49,132 nucleotides of DNA from NCBI RefSeq assembly GCF_004944975.1, contig NZ_SPQG01000008.1, forward strand, positions 53,400-102,531, read 5' to 3'. The position numbers and the translations under genes were made by a program. The number at the start of each line of letters is the position of its first letter. Within the stretch, counting starts at the first letter, position 1. The DNA is from Halorhabdus amylolytica (GTDB lineage Archaea > Halobacteriota > Halobacteria > Halobacteriales > Haloarculaceae). Positions 15,041-23,681 of this stretch are shown here, piece by piece. The notes below the pieces were generated by a model. It did not search any database and was not told where the DNA came from. It saw only the letters and a program-made list of their open reading frames with translations.

Positions 15041-15671
15041 GGCGCTCGTACAAATAGTAGGAGTACACCACCGTGATGCTGGCCGTCACCAGCACCGGGA
15101 CGATCAGGAAATAGATTGCGTACTCCTCGAATAGCAGTCCCACGAATGCCACCGCCGCGGTAAGTTTGAAGAGCGTCGCCCCGAGGGCGTTCGTCTGCTC
15201 CCAGACCTCGGGACTACTCATCGTCCACGGGGTGCGAATGCCGACGAACCAGTTGCGTTCCACGTGGTCGAGGAGGACACCGACGAGATAGAAGAGAATG
15301 GCCACAGCTGCCAGTAGCAACAACACGAAGTCGAACTCGTAGCCGAGGTTGAACGCGACGATGCCGCCGTGGACGATCGCCATGAACGCCGTGAAGCCGA
15401 CGACGAACCAGTCGTAAATCGGGCGGAATTCGGCGATGTTCTCGCCGAGCGGATCGATACGGGGAATGACAGCGAACATACCGAGGAGGACTGCCGTTAA
15501 TGTCGGAATGAGGGCGAGTGCGACTGGCTTCGACATCGTGTCGTCCGGCACACCAGCGGCGTTCCAGTGCACCGCCATCTGTTCGGGGAGATCCGGTGCG
15601 GCGAGGACACTGACGACACAAGAGGCGACGACCAGACCAGCCGCCAGAGCGAACCGGTACGTCGATTTCAT
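15015..15671 (-). CDS. SdpI family membrane protein
   Basis: A 218-residue integral membrane protein with about six hydrophobic segments. The N-terminus (LPEQMAVHWNAAGVPDD) matches the DUF1648 loop and the C-terminal half has the SdpI signature RNWFVGIRTPWTMSSPEVW. In Bacillus SdpI gives immunity to the SdpC toxin; archaeal relatives are uncharacterised. ATG 15671 puts the first membrane helix (FALAAGLVVASCVVSVLAA) close to the N-terminus as expected; a start at 15698 is possible. No SdpC-like gene is seen nearby. A short regulator-like remnant overlaps its 3' end. Confidence 0.8.
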   Translation of the reverse strand: MKSTYRFALAAGLVVASCVVSVLAAPDLPEQMAVHWNAAGVPDDTMSKPVALALIPTLTAVLLGMFAVIPRIDPLGENIAEFRPIYDWFVVGFTAFMAIVHGGIVAFNLGYEFDFVLLLLAAVAILFYLVGVLLDHVERNWFVGIRTPWTMSSPEVWEQTNALGATLFKLTAAVAFVGLLFEEYAIYFLIVPVLVTASITVVYSYYLYERLEEDPSDV

Positions 15672-15901
15672 GTCGGATAGTACGGGTTTCAGCGTCATAA
15701 ATTAGTCTGTCTGCCAATTCGTCGAATATTGAGTGAATTGCGATAACCCCGTTACTCTGTACCTATCACTTCGTCCTCTCGCCAGATGGCAAACGATCAG
15801 TAATTTATTCGCGCTGGGATCTTGCACGGAAGTCTTGGCAATAATTGTACAATATGGGCATACACGGACCTTTCTATGACACGCTACTGATATCAGTTCT
15901 C

Positions 15902-16921
15902 TCAGTTGGTTTCGCTCGCTGCACAAACACGATACATCCGATTCGGGCCATTTCCCTCGGCCTCAACAAGATTATACCGTTCGAGTTTCTGTAGCCACGA
16001 GCGAACAGTTCGCTTCGTCCGGGGATCGTCAACCCGTTCGGAATATTGCTCGTAGATCTCTCGTGGTGGCAGCTTCTCGGCCTCCTGGACGATCTCGAAT
16101 ACCTGTCGTTGCTCTTGTCGAAGCGAATCCAGGGCTTTCGAGCGGACTTCCTGGCGGGCTTCCGGGATCGCGGCCTCGATGTGGCTGTCCCGGATGTGTT
16201 CTTCCACGTCACGATCGGCCCGACTGGCCGCGCTCCGGAGGATACTCAGCCCGACGCGAGCGTCGCCAGCAGCGGCATCGGCGATCCACCGCAGCTGGTC
16301 GCGATCGACAGCGCCGGGCGCGAGCCCGTGTTCGACGCGGTCGGCCATGATATCGGTCAACTCGTCAATGTCGTAGCGGTCGAAGTGGATGGTTTCAGCC
16401 GTGTGGAGTCGGGAGCGGACACGCTCGTCGAGGCCGGCGAGGAGCTCCTCTTCATCGTTCGTAATCAGGACCACCGAGAACTTCGAGAGACGATAGAGGT
16501 CGTAGATCGGGTGACCGTCTTCGAGTTGATCCACTTCGTCGAGCGCGACGATCACGGGTGGGCCGTCGTAGCGATCCAGGCGATCGAGGAGCTCGTCATG
16601 CGGCGTGGACTTGCGGTGGACGTCAACAGCCTGGCCGAGCCCCTCGAGAATCCGGTACAGTGCTTTGAACCGTGTGTAGGACTGCCAGCAATTGACGTGG
16701 ACGTACTCGACGTCGAGGACGTTCTCGCGAAGGCGACCGGCGGTGAACTTCGTGATGGTGGTCTTGCCGGCGCCGGACGGGCCAGTGATCAGCGCAGAGT
16801 CGGCCGGGGTACCCTCGGTGACTGGTTCGAGGACGTGCGAGAGTGCGTTCACTTCGGCGTCTCGGTGGACTACGTCGTTCGGGACGAACTCTTCACGAAG
16901 GACGCGGGCGTCCTCGATCAT
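15902..16921 (-). CDS. Second Orc1/Cdc6-type AAA+ protein
   Basis: A 339-residue Orc1/Cdc6 family ATPase, shorter than the 8.8-kb initiator. Walker A is GPSGAGKT at residues 47-54, Walker B is LDEVD at about 127-131, sensor 1 is VLITND, and a GDARVGLSILRSA sensor-2-like segment precedes a C-terminal winged helix (PPREIYEQYSERVDDP then RTKRTVRSWLQKLERYNLV). No ORB array lies upstream of this gene, so it either acts at the origin at 7.1-8.7 kb or is an orphan paralog. Two box families and two initiators in one replicon make a one-to-one pairing possible, but this is not shown by the sequence. Confidence 0.85.
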   Translation of the reverse strand: MIEDARVLREEFVPNDVVHRDAEVNALSHVLEPVTEGTPADSALITGPSGAGKTTITKFTAGRLRENVLDVEYVHVNCWQSYTRFKALYRILEGLGQAVDVHRKSTPHDELLDRLDRYDGPPVIVALDEVDQLEDGHPIYDLYRLSKFSVVLITNDEEELLAGLDERVRSRLHTAETIHFDRYDIDELTDIMADRVEHGLAPGAVDRDQLRWIADAAAGDARVGLSILRSAASRADRDVEEHIRDSHIEAAIPEARQEVRSKALDSLRQEQRQVFEIVQEAEKLPPREIYEQYSERVDDPRTKRTVRSWLQKLERYNLVEAEGNGPNRMYRVCAASETN

Positions 16922-17092
16922 CAGACTGAGGGTTCAGAAGCCAGAGTGATAAGCGGAAGGGGGATGTTTCCGGGTTTCCGACTTTGGGGCACACAGCCTC
17001 GATTGATTACCCCGCAGTCCTGACTGATCCGCTGCTCAGTGGGTGTGCTTACTTCACAACAACTAAGCGTTCTCTGGCGATTTTCCACAGTG

Positions 17093-17758
17093 ATGCCCTC
17101 CAATCTAGCCCCCTTGTCCCGCGAGCTGTCGCGTCCATACTACGAGGACGCCTTCCCCGCACACGATATCTTCCACGCGAAACGCGTGCGTGACGTCGCG
17201 CTCCGGCTTGCGACTCAGCATCCAGACGGCGTCAACCGGGATGTACTCGCCGCAGCAGCGTGGCTGCACGATATCGGGCGGCCACTCGAACGCATCGGGG
17301 AAATCGACGATCACGACGAGTGGGCGGCCGACGAAGCCACGAACCTCCTCGCGGCAGAGGGGGTGGCGTCGGACCGGATCGCGGCGGTCGAACACTGTCT
17401 ACGGGCACACAGCATCCGGACGAGTTCACCGGATCCCGAAACGCTCGAGGCACAGTTACTCTTCGACGCTGACAAACTCGACGCAACTGGCGTGATCGGG
17501 CTCGTTCGCCTCGCCTGTATCGTCGGTGAACGCTCCGGACGCGTTGGCGAGCAGTACGCCATCATCGATGACGCAGCAACACTCACTGACGGTGCCCCCG
17601 AGTTGCCAGATGTCGATCTCCTGCGCGAATGGGCGCGTGAACGCCTTGATGCGTTGTATACGGAGTCAGGTCGCTGCCTCGGAGAGTCACGCTGGGACGT
17701 GATGGAGGATTTCTTTGATCGATTTGCCCGCGAGATCGACCCAGACACCACGCAGTAA
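17093..17758 (+). CDS. HD domain phosphohydrolase
   Basis: A 221-residue HD-domain protein of the YedJ-like class. The metal ligands are visible: H in HDIFHAKRV, the HD pair in AAWLHDIGRP, a later AVEHCLRAHS histidine and D in LLFDADKLDA. These proteins hydrolyse phosphate from nucleotides or small metabolites. ATG 17093 is chosen because the conserved region starts at about residue 20; a frame to 17039 exists. It is followed on the same strand by the SRAP gene, 98 bases away. Confidence 0.82.
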   Translation: MPSNLAPLSRELSRPYYEDAFPAHDIFHAKRVRDVALRLATQHPDGVNRDVLAAAAWLHDIGRPLERIGEIDDHDEWAADEATNLLAAEGVASDRIAAVEHCLRAHSIRTSSPDPETLEAQLLFDADKLDATGVIGLVRLACIVGERSGRVGEQYAIIDDAATLTDGAPELPDVDLLREWARERLDALYTESGRCLGESRWDVMEDFFDRFAREIDPDTTQ

Positions 17759-17796
17759 ATTGGCTGTATTGAACGAACACGTCAATAGCTGGATGC

Positions 17797-17804
17797 GATT
17801 TATC
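17797..17804 (+). promoter_or_regulatory. Candidate TATA box for the SRAP gene
   Basis: GATTTATC followed by a C-run stands 17 bases before ATG 17821 and 53 before ATG 17857. Transcription would start near 17825, which excludes 17821 as a leaderless start and favours 17857. Confidence 0.4.
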
Positions 17805-17856
17805 CCCCGTCTTTGCCATCATGGAGTTGAAGTCCCATCTCCGAGAAAACACGGGT

Positions 17857-18546
17857 ATGTGCGGCCGGAATTCGCTGTTCATCGATCAGCAAGATCTCGA
17901 GTCCGCCTTCGACGCGACGGTGGTCGCCGACGGAGGGTATACGCCCCGGTACAATATCGCACCCGGCGACGGCCTCGAGGTGATCACTAGCGAGGCCACG
18001 GACGAGATCGACCGCTTTTACTGGGGACTCATCCCACCGTGGGCAGACGATCCCGGTGACGGGATCATCAACGCTCGGTCAGAGACCGTCGACGAGAAGC
18101 GAGTCTTCCAGGAGGCGTGGGAGTCCCGGCCGTGCTTGGTGCTGTCCTCGGGCTTCTACGAGTGGCAATCACGGAACGGCGGGCTGAAACAGCCTTATCG
18201 GATTTTCCGTGAGGGTGGCCCGGCATTCGCGATGGCCGGGATCTGGGACGAATGGCAGGAAAACGGCGAGTCGCGGTCCTGCGTGACGATTTTGACGACC
18301 GAACCGAATGACTTGATAGAGCCGATACACGATCGGATGCCCGTAGTCCTTCCCCAGGACGAAGAAAACCGCTGGCTGTCAGCCGGGCCCGAAGAACGGC
18401 ACGAACTCTGCCAGCCCTCCCCCGGCGAGGACCTGGACGCCTATCCGATTTCGACCCGAGTGAACGATCCCAGTAACGATTCACCCCAAGTGATCGAGCC
18501 AAAAGAGAGCAAACAATCTGGGTTGGATGAATTCAGCTTGGGATAA
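17857..18546 (+). CDS. SRAP domain protein (YedK/HMCES-like abasic-site crosslinker)
   Basis: A 229-residue SOS-response-associated peptidase family protein. The start is fixed by chemistry: ATG 17857 gives Met-Cys-Gly-Arg, and Cys2 must be N-terminal after Met removal to form the thiazolidine crosslink with abasic sites in ssDNA. Other family residues are present: RYNIAPG, the NARSET motif, GFYEW with the catalytic glutamate, and PIHDRMPV with the active-site histidine. The protein protects abasic sites at replication forks and suits a repair-rich replicon that also carries PolB2 and AddAB. An upstream in-frame ATG at 17821 would bury Cys2 and is rejected. Confidence 0.93.
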   Translation: MCGRNSLFIDQQDLESAFDATVVADGGYTPRYNIAPGDGLEVITSEATDEIDRFYWGLIPPWADDPGDGIINARSETVDEKRVFQEAWESRPCLVLSSGFYEWQSRNGGLKQPYRIFREGGPAFAMAGIWDEWQENGESRSCVTILTTEPNDLIEPIHDRMPVVLPQDEENRWLSAGPEERHELCQPSPGEDLDAYPISTRVNDPSNDSPQVIEPKESKQSGLDEFSLG

Positions 18547-18691
18547 GCATCCACCCATTCCAGTTTTCCGGCTGCCACCGCCGCAGATCGATTTTCGAGT
18601 GTTTCTGTGAGCTGTTTCAGTCACCAAACTCCAATGCAATTCATAATATCACGTAAAAATTAATATCTACCATATATGAGTGGCTAGTGAG

Positions 18692-18982
18692 ATGTACGAT
18701 CTCACAGGTTTCCAACGAGACTTGCTGTACGTGATCGCTGGTTTGGAAGAACCGCACGGCTTAGCCATCAAAGAGGAACTCGAGGACTACTACGAGAAGG
18801 AGATCCACCATGGTCGGCTGTATCCAAACCTTGACACCCTTGTCGATAAGGGGCTCGTCGAGAAAGGAGAGAAAGACCGCCGAACCAATATCTACTCCAT
18901 CACCGGGCGGGGCAAACGAGAGATTGAGGCTCGTCGCGAGTGGGAAAATCAGTACGTCGAAGAAGGCATTCTTGCTTCTTAG
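18692..18982 (+). CDS. PadR-like winged-helix regulator
   Basis: A 96-residue PadR family protein: MYDLTGFQRDLLYVIAGL, then LAIKEELEDYY, the recognition segment HHGRLYPNLDTLVDKGLV and a wing ending YSITGRGKREIE. PadR-like proteins of this length are abundant in haloarchaea. ATG 18692 follows an AT-rich promoter region (ATTAATATC at about 18660). No clear palindrome was found upstream and the target is unknown. Confidence 0.82.
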   Translation: MYDLTGFQRDLLYVIAGLEEPHGLAIKEELEDYYEKEIHHGRLYPNLDTLVDKGLVEKGEKDRRTNIYSITGRGKREIEARREWENQYVEEGILAS

Positions 18983-19039
18983 CCGCATTTTCCCACCTAC
19001 GGTCCACTTCGACCACGAACCTGGTCAGAACCCCTGGTC

Positions 19040-19728
19040 TCAGTCTGATAGCGACGGGTCGCGTGCCGAGGGGGTGAGCGACTTGAGGTTGAACTCGGAC
19101 TTCCCACAGTATTGTTCTGCAAGGCCTGCGAGCGCTTTCGTCCGAAGAATATCGGCGAGATTGTGTGCGAGCAGGTCCTCAAATTGTCCGTTCTGAAATG
19201 CAGCTACTGCTTCTTGACTATCGTCGAAGGGATCGTGATCGGAGAGCTCGCCGTCGACAAGCGTATCGTATGCACTCACGAGCCCGTTTGCTCTTCGCCG
19301 TCGATTCTCGTATTGAAGCGGTCCTGGATCACCGGTAGGAGATCTGCGTAGGGGAGCCCATCGAACGGCCACCTGCAGTTCTGGAGCGTGTATCGGGTTC
19401 GAAGGAACGGCAGGTCGAAGCCCCCGTTGAATCGTTCCCCATTGTATGCTACCAGCAGATAGTCACGTGGAGCCAACTTCTCATCAGCGAATGCAGCGAC
19501 CTCCTCCAGCAGAGCTGTTTCTGTTTGATGAGCGCTCAGTTGGATTTCTTCTCCGAACGTTCTACTGAGACGGATTTCAAGGGTATCTGTATCGACGTCT
19601 CGGCCGTCAGTATTCAGAAAGATCCGACTACCGAGTGGCAGTGTGAAGCCAATGACTGTTACTTTGGCAGTCGTTTCGAACCCGGACGTCTCGATATCCA
19701 ACGGCACGTGCGTGAGGCGCTCACTCAT
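19040..19728 (-). pseudogene. RNase H-like 3'-5' exonuclease gene broken by a frameshift
   Basis: The first frame (19728 to 19276) begins MSERLTHVPLDIETSGFETT, whose D and E are the first exonuclease motif, and continues through YLLVAYNGERFNGGFDLPFL. It stops at DGEEQTGS. The next frame picks up immediately with NGLVSAYDTLVDGELSDHD and ends with the third-motif-like region (HNLADILRTKALAGLAEQYC). The two parts together make a normal-length protein of about 230 residues, so one base appears to be missing near 19285-19290. Loss of the C-terminal half would remove catalytic residues. A sequencing error is the alternative. Confidence 0.75.
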
Positions 19729-20210
19729 TGATCTCGCCCCAAATTATCGGTTGCTGATTGTAACTCGATGCAGTGGTCATGCTTGGACACAGTAATGCTA
19801 TCTCGTTAAGCCATCTTGGGTCGTTTCTGGCTTTCCAATGATCCGGAATTGGCTCAAATTTGGCCATAGCACAGCCCATGATGATAGAATAATGATTTCC
19901 GGATTCGTTTCCGGTACTTCTATCGCCACGGCTTAACCAACGATCGACTCCACAGCTGTCGAGTGTTGGTTAATTTGATACTGTCTCCAATCAGCGGAGC
20001 ATCTCCCCGTGTTCTAGAAGTGGGTGTCGGTTCCGTCTGTCGCCGGTCCCACGTCGATATTGTCGAGAGCGTCTGCCGTCCTAACAGGTCGTTCGCGATG
20101 GCTCTTTCTCGGGCTACTGCGACGAACTCCATGAAGGATACACGTCCATTTTGAAAGGTTAGACAGGTCAACGTCAATGTAGTCAGATGAATCTGGAGAG
20201 TTATGGGAGG
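19729..20210. other. Gene-free stretch containing inverted repeat copy 6
   Basis: About 480 bases with no convincing gene. Short frames on both strands lack acidic composition and family resemblance. The only structure I see is the TTAACCAAC element at 19933-19973 and the upstream region of the broken exonuclease gene. Confidence 0.5.
19933..19973. repeat. Inverted repeat copy 6 (TTAACCAAC-N23-GTTGGTTAA)
   Basis: Half-sites at 19933-19941 and 19965-19973 with a 23-base spacer. It is the rightmost copy in the window, about 205 bases upstream of the exonuclease pseudogene. None occurs in the remaining 29 kb. Confidence 0.85.
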
Positions 20211-21584
20211 TTATAATTTGGACAGTACGTCGTCCAGATCGAAGAGACGAACGTCGCTTCGGGCAGCTGCCGTCCGTTCGATATCGTCGGTGTATCCGGA
20301 GCGACTGAACAGGACGTACAGGGGGTCGGCGTCCGCTGGTTCGCCCGCCCATCGGACTTCGTCCGTTGTCGGTTCGAGATCCGAGAGGATGCCCTCACTC
20401 ACAGGTTGGGACGTGAACTTGCATTCACCAGCCACGAGTCCCTCCCGACTCAATCCGAGGACATCCAACTCCTCTTCTTTGAACCACCACTGGCCGACGT
20501 CGGTGAACTGGCGATCGAGCAACCGTGGCAACGCCTGTTGACAGACCCGTTCGAAGAGTGGACTCACGTGATCCGCGATCTCCGGGGCGACGATTTCGTC
20601 GTAGGCGTCCTCGCCGAGTAGTCGTAGTTGATCCTGATTGCCGTAGACGAACCGGAACCAGAACCGGAACAGCGGAGCCGCGATTCGATACCGACCGCGC
20701 TTCGACGATGTCGGTAATTCAGTCACGGGGATGTGACGCTCGACGAGGCGAAGCCGGCGGAGTTTCTGCAGATACGTACTCAGCGATTGTGATTCCATGC
20801 CCGCCATGCCGGCGATCTCGTTCGGTGTGCGACGACCGTGGGCAAGTGCCCGCAGGATACTGAAGTACGTATTCGGTTGCTGGAGTTCCATCCGGAGCAA
20901 GAACTCGGGCTCGGAATAGAGCAGTCCTCGTTCGGAGAGGATCGACGCCTCGACGTTTTCCGCAAGCGATCGCTCGGAATCGATCGTCTGGAGGTAATGG
21001 GGTGTCCCGCCGTAGATCGCCCACGTCTTGATCGCCGTTTCGGCATCGTACTCAGGATAGAACTGGCGTGCATCACCCGCAGCGAGCGGTTGCAAGTCGA
21101 TCGTCGCCGTCCGGCGACCGTACAGCGGCGCGCTCCCTGACAGCACCTTCTCCTCCATCACGCTGATCGAGGATCCGACGAGGACGAGCGTCATCCCGGT
21201 CTCCTGTAACGCCTGATCCCAGACACGCTGGATCCGTGAGGGAAGCGAGTCGTCTTCTTCGATGAGGAACGGGAACTCGTCGATGACGACGATCGCGTCT
21301 TCGTTCCCCAGTGCTTCCAGCAGTGCTTCCCAATCGCGACGAATATTCTCTACCGACGGGAACTGCGCCGTCGTAGTGTCGACAAACTGCTCGAGTTGGT
21401 TCTGTGCAGTCGATTCGACTGCCTGGTAGTGAACCGCCTCGTCTCGATCCGCGACGGACTGCCGGACGAGCTCGCTCTTGCCGAGACGCCGCCGTCCGTA
21501 GAGCACGAAGAACTCCGCATCGTCTGAATCGTAACACGCTGTGAGTCGATCGAGTTCATCGTCTCGATCGACGAATTCGACCAT
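20211..21584 (-). CDS. Archaeal ATPase with DUF234-type C-terminus
   Basis: A 457-residue P-loop ATPase of the archaeal MNS/STAND-like group. Walker A is YGRRRLGKSELV near residue 30, Walker B is AIVVIDEFPFLI at about 97-108, and VLVGSSISVMEE follows. Then come a winged helix (MAGMESQSLSTYLQKLRRLRLV, split here as MAGMESQS and LSTYLQKLRRL) and a DUF234-like domain with ARPLFRFWFRFVYGN-type sequence and a PD-(D/E)XK-like core (LVAGECKF). The family is widespread in archaea, often on mobile DNA, with unknown function. It is monocistronic; two direct GATTT...GGAAATAT repeats at 21621-21648 lie in its promoter region. Confidence 0.82.
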   Translation of the reverse strand: MVEFVDRDDELDRLTACYDSDDAEFFVLYGRRRLGKSELVRQSVADRDEAVHYQAVESTAQNQLEQFVDTTTAQFPSVENIRRDWEALLEALGNEDAIVVIDEFPFLIEEDDSLPSRIQRVWDQALQETGMTLVLVGSSISVMEEKVLSGSAPLYGRRTATIDLQPLAAGDARQFYPEYDAETAIKTWAIYGGTPHYLQTIDSERSLAENVEASILSERGLLYSEPEFLLRMELQQPNTYFSILRALAHGRRTPNEIAGMAGMESQSLSTYLQKLRRLRLVERHIPVTELPTSSKRGRYRIAAPLFRFWFRFVYGNQDQLRLLGEDAYDEIVAPEIADHVSPLFERVCQQALPRLLDRQFTDVGQWWFKEEELDVLGLSREGLVAGECKFTSQPVSEGILSDLEPTTDEVRWAGEPADADPLYVLFSRSGYTDDIERTAAARSDVRLFDLDDVLSKL

Positions 21585-21847
21585 ATATCGTGGTGGTCTT
21601 GGACTACTATAGAACTATCGGATTTGGAAATATAGATTTCGGAAATATGTATTTCTTTTCTAATGCCGACTCGTTGTAACAGTGGCTCGTCAGCAAAAGT
21701 CTGGTTCGTGAAGAGTCACGGTAGGACTTTCCTCCATTAGACCTTCACTCCAGGCGGAGCAGGCTGAGTACCTCGGAGCTTGATCCTGAAGGCGGCTTTC
21801 ACAGATACACGGGGAACGATCATATCGGCCAAAATTCCTCGATCAAA
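21585..21847. promoter_or_regulatory. Promoter region of the DUF234 ATPase; possible IS end
   Basis: Two tandem copies of GATTT(C)GGAAATAT (21621-21633 and 21635-21648) lie about 40-60 bases upstream of the ATPase start and include its probable TATA element on the minus strand. The stretch 21755-21800 vaguely resembles the left end of the element at 10.2 kb (GGAGCAGGCTGAGTACC), which is too weak to call. Confidence 0.35.
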
Positions 21848-22351
21848 TCAGAGAAGGGCACTCGAAATCACGTTACCTGCCACCAGCGCCGCACCTGACG
21901 CTATGATACCGAGAGCGAGCAAGGCGTAATTCGCGATCGGGTTCGCCGCTCGGGCGACGTCGTAGGAGTAGTAGTCGTCACGAACCGGTGCGAATGGTTC
22001 GACTCCCATCGGTGTAAGAGCGTCTGCGGCGATGTGTGAGAGAATTGTGACTGTCCCGACCAGCAGGCCGAACGCGCCGAGCCCAACCGCCGTGAGGATA
22101 CCTTCGCTTGAACCGATCGCGACGCCAATGAGACCGAGCCCGATCCCGACGAGAGCGGCGAACCAGACCGTGTGGGTAATTCCGCGATGAGAGATACCGG
22201 GGACACGCTGGTCGTAATCCGGAACCATGGCGAGGAGACCGGCCCCGACTGCTCCGGCCATTGCGGCCCCCTCGAACCCCACGACGAAGATAACGAATCC
22301 TACCGGGGCGTAGGCGAGTAACGCGGCGCCGATGTGTCCCTCTCTATGCAT
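21848..22351 (-). CDS. Membrane-bound metal-dependent hydrolase (YdjM/DUF457-like)
   Basis: A 167-residue protein with about four hydrophobic segments and histidine motifs of the YdjM/LexA-binding-like membrane hydrolase family: MHREGHIGAALLAY at the start, LLAMVPDYDQRVPG and then SHRGITHTVWFA, and ILSHIAADALTPMG. The family is predicted to be a zinc-dependent membrane hydrolase; the substrate is unknown. It lies six bases downstream of the ADP-ribosylglycohydrolase gene on the same strand and is probably cotranscribed with it. Confidence 0.8.
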   Translation of the reverse strand: MHREGHIGAALLAYAPVGFVIFVVGFEGAAMAGAVGAGLLAMVPDYDQRVPGISHRGITHTVWFAALVGIGLGLIGVAIGSSEGILTAVGLGAFGLLVGTVTILSHIAADALTPMGVEPFAPVRDDYYSYDVARAANPIANYALLALGIIASGAALVAGNVISSALL

Positions 22352-22356
22352 GATTC

Positions 22357-23307
22357 CTAGACCGACGCGTCGATGTTCTTTGACGCGAGCGTTCGCCCGA
22401 GCAAGGAGAGGTCCTCTCGGTACTCAAGCTGTTCGAGCCACCGATCGGGAAGCGACTCCTTGCCGAATCGAGCGCCGGCGACGGCTCCTGCGACGGCACC
22501 AATAGTATCCGTATCGCCACCGCGGTTCACGGCCGACACGATCGCCTCTTCGGCTGTGTCGGCCGTCATCGCATCGTAAAGTGATGTTTGGAGTGTATGG
22601 ACGACATAGCCGCTCGTTTCGAGATCGGACTCGTCGATTAGATCTGGCACTAGTCGGAGCGATTCGACGAGCTCATCAGGTGCGTCATCGTCGACCTGGG
22701 CCAGTGCGTCGGCGAGTGGATCCTCACCACCGCGGAGATACCCGGCGATCGTCGCATTCAGAATAGCGCACCCGTACTGGCACCGCGGGTCGTAATGCGT
22801 GATCGCCGAGGATTGCTTGCTAACTCGTTGTAGCGTGTCTGGATCGTCTGCGAAGGCGATCGCATTGGGAGAACACCGCATCACGCTGCCGTTCCCAGCG
22901 TTCGAGCCTTCAGATCGATGTTGCCAGACCTCCTGACCAGCTGAGCGCCAGTCCGTTCCATGACCGTATTCTCTGAGTGCATCGGCGGTCATCAACCCGA
23001 TATCGAACGGGTCGGTTTCGAACCATTCCAGAAACCGGTTAGCGATATCTTGGCCGTCAAAGCGCTCGTTCTCGACGAGACTCCGGGCAATACACAACGC
23101 CATCTCGGTATCGTCCGTGACTGTCCCCGCAGCCTTGCCGTGTGACCCGTTCGCCAGCATCTCCGTCACAGTGCCGTACTGTCGATCGATCTCGTCACCA
23201 GATTTGAATTCGAGCGGGCGACCGAGTGCGTCCCCACCTGCCAGCCCAAGGAGGACACCTTCGGCAGCGTTGGGTGATACCATACGTGCCACTAAATTCT
23301 CCGCCAT
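22357..23307 (-). CDS. ADP-ribosylglycohydrolase family protein
   Basis: A 316-residue ARH/DraG family enzyme. Signature segments are GLAGGDALGRPLEF at the N-terminus, TVTDDTEMALCIARSL with metal-binding TDDT, AGNGSVMRCSPNAIA, and the C-terminal NRGGDTDTIGAVAGAVAGA with the second metal site. These enzymes remove ADP-ribose from proteins, nucleic acids or small molecules using two divalent ions. Start 23307 is used; ATG 23283 is possible. No ADP-ribosyltransferase is recognisable nearby, so its substrate here is open. Confidence 0.9.
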   Translation of the reverse strand: MAENLVARMVSPNAAEGVLLGLAGGDALGRPLEFKSGDEIDRQYGTVTEMLANGSHGKAAGTVTDDTEMALCIARSLVENERFDGQDIANRFLEWFETDPFDIGLMTADALREYGHGTDWRSAGQEVWQHRSEGSNAGNGSVMRCSPNAIAFADDPDTLQRVSKQSSAITHYDPRCQYGCAILNATIAGYLRGGEDPLADALAQVDDDAPDELVESLRLVPDLIDESDLETSGYVVHTLQTSLYDAMTADTAEEAIVSAVNRGGDTDTIGAVAGAVAGARFGKESLPDRWLEQLEYREDLSLLGRTLASKNIDASV

Positions 23308-23424
23308 CGTAAATTTCGGTGACCGTCATCACATCTGTCCTCTGTTGGGAGGGTCGTTTCTCGAGGGACAGTCCTATTTTCGAAGGGGGATTTATGATTC
23401 CAGCCTTGGTCATCGGGTCTAGCG

Positions 23425-23664
23425 ATGCCGGATTATCTAAATCTGGACGAGATGGATGATTTGTGGCCGGACAACGGGTTCGCGGTTATCATCGAGGATG
23501 AAATGAAACCGCCTGATAGCGAGGATTTTGTCAATGTACTTGGGGAATTTGAAGAGCCAACCTTCGATCTTCCACCACCCCGAACGGGCTATTCGTACTG
23601 GGTGCACGATGCTGACGGGAATTCCTACACCCGCGAGGAGTGGCAAGAGTACAAGGAAACCTGA
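23425..23664 (+). CDS. Small acidic hypothetical protein
   Basis: A 79-residue, very acidic protein (MPDYLNLDEMDDLWPDNGFA at the start; YSYWVHDADGNSYTREEWQE near the end). I do not recognise it. It starts about 118 bases from the divergent ADP-ribosylglycohydrolase and ends 17 bases before the next unknown gene, so the two are probably an operon. A small acidic protein before a larger one is compatible with an antitoxin-toxin pair, but nothing else supports that. Confidence 0.5.
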   Translation: MPDYLNLDEMDDLWPDNGFAVIIEDEMKPPDSEDFVNVLGEFEEPTFDLPPPRTGYSYWVHDADGNSYTREEWQEYKET

Positions 23665-23681
23665 TCAGGAGACAGTATACT

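Noticed and set aside
2603-19973. The six inverted repeats as transcription terminators
   Set aside because: A nine-base stem with a 23-base loop is poor as an RNA hairpin, T-runs do not follow consistently, and several copies lie far from gene ends. Fixed spacing with variable sequence fits DNA binding better.
21755-21800. A second left-end copy of the 10.2-kb element
   Set aside because: Only a short GGAGCAGGCTGAG-like similarity; the hairpin is not preserved.
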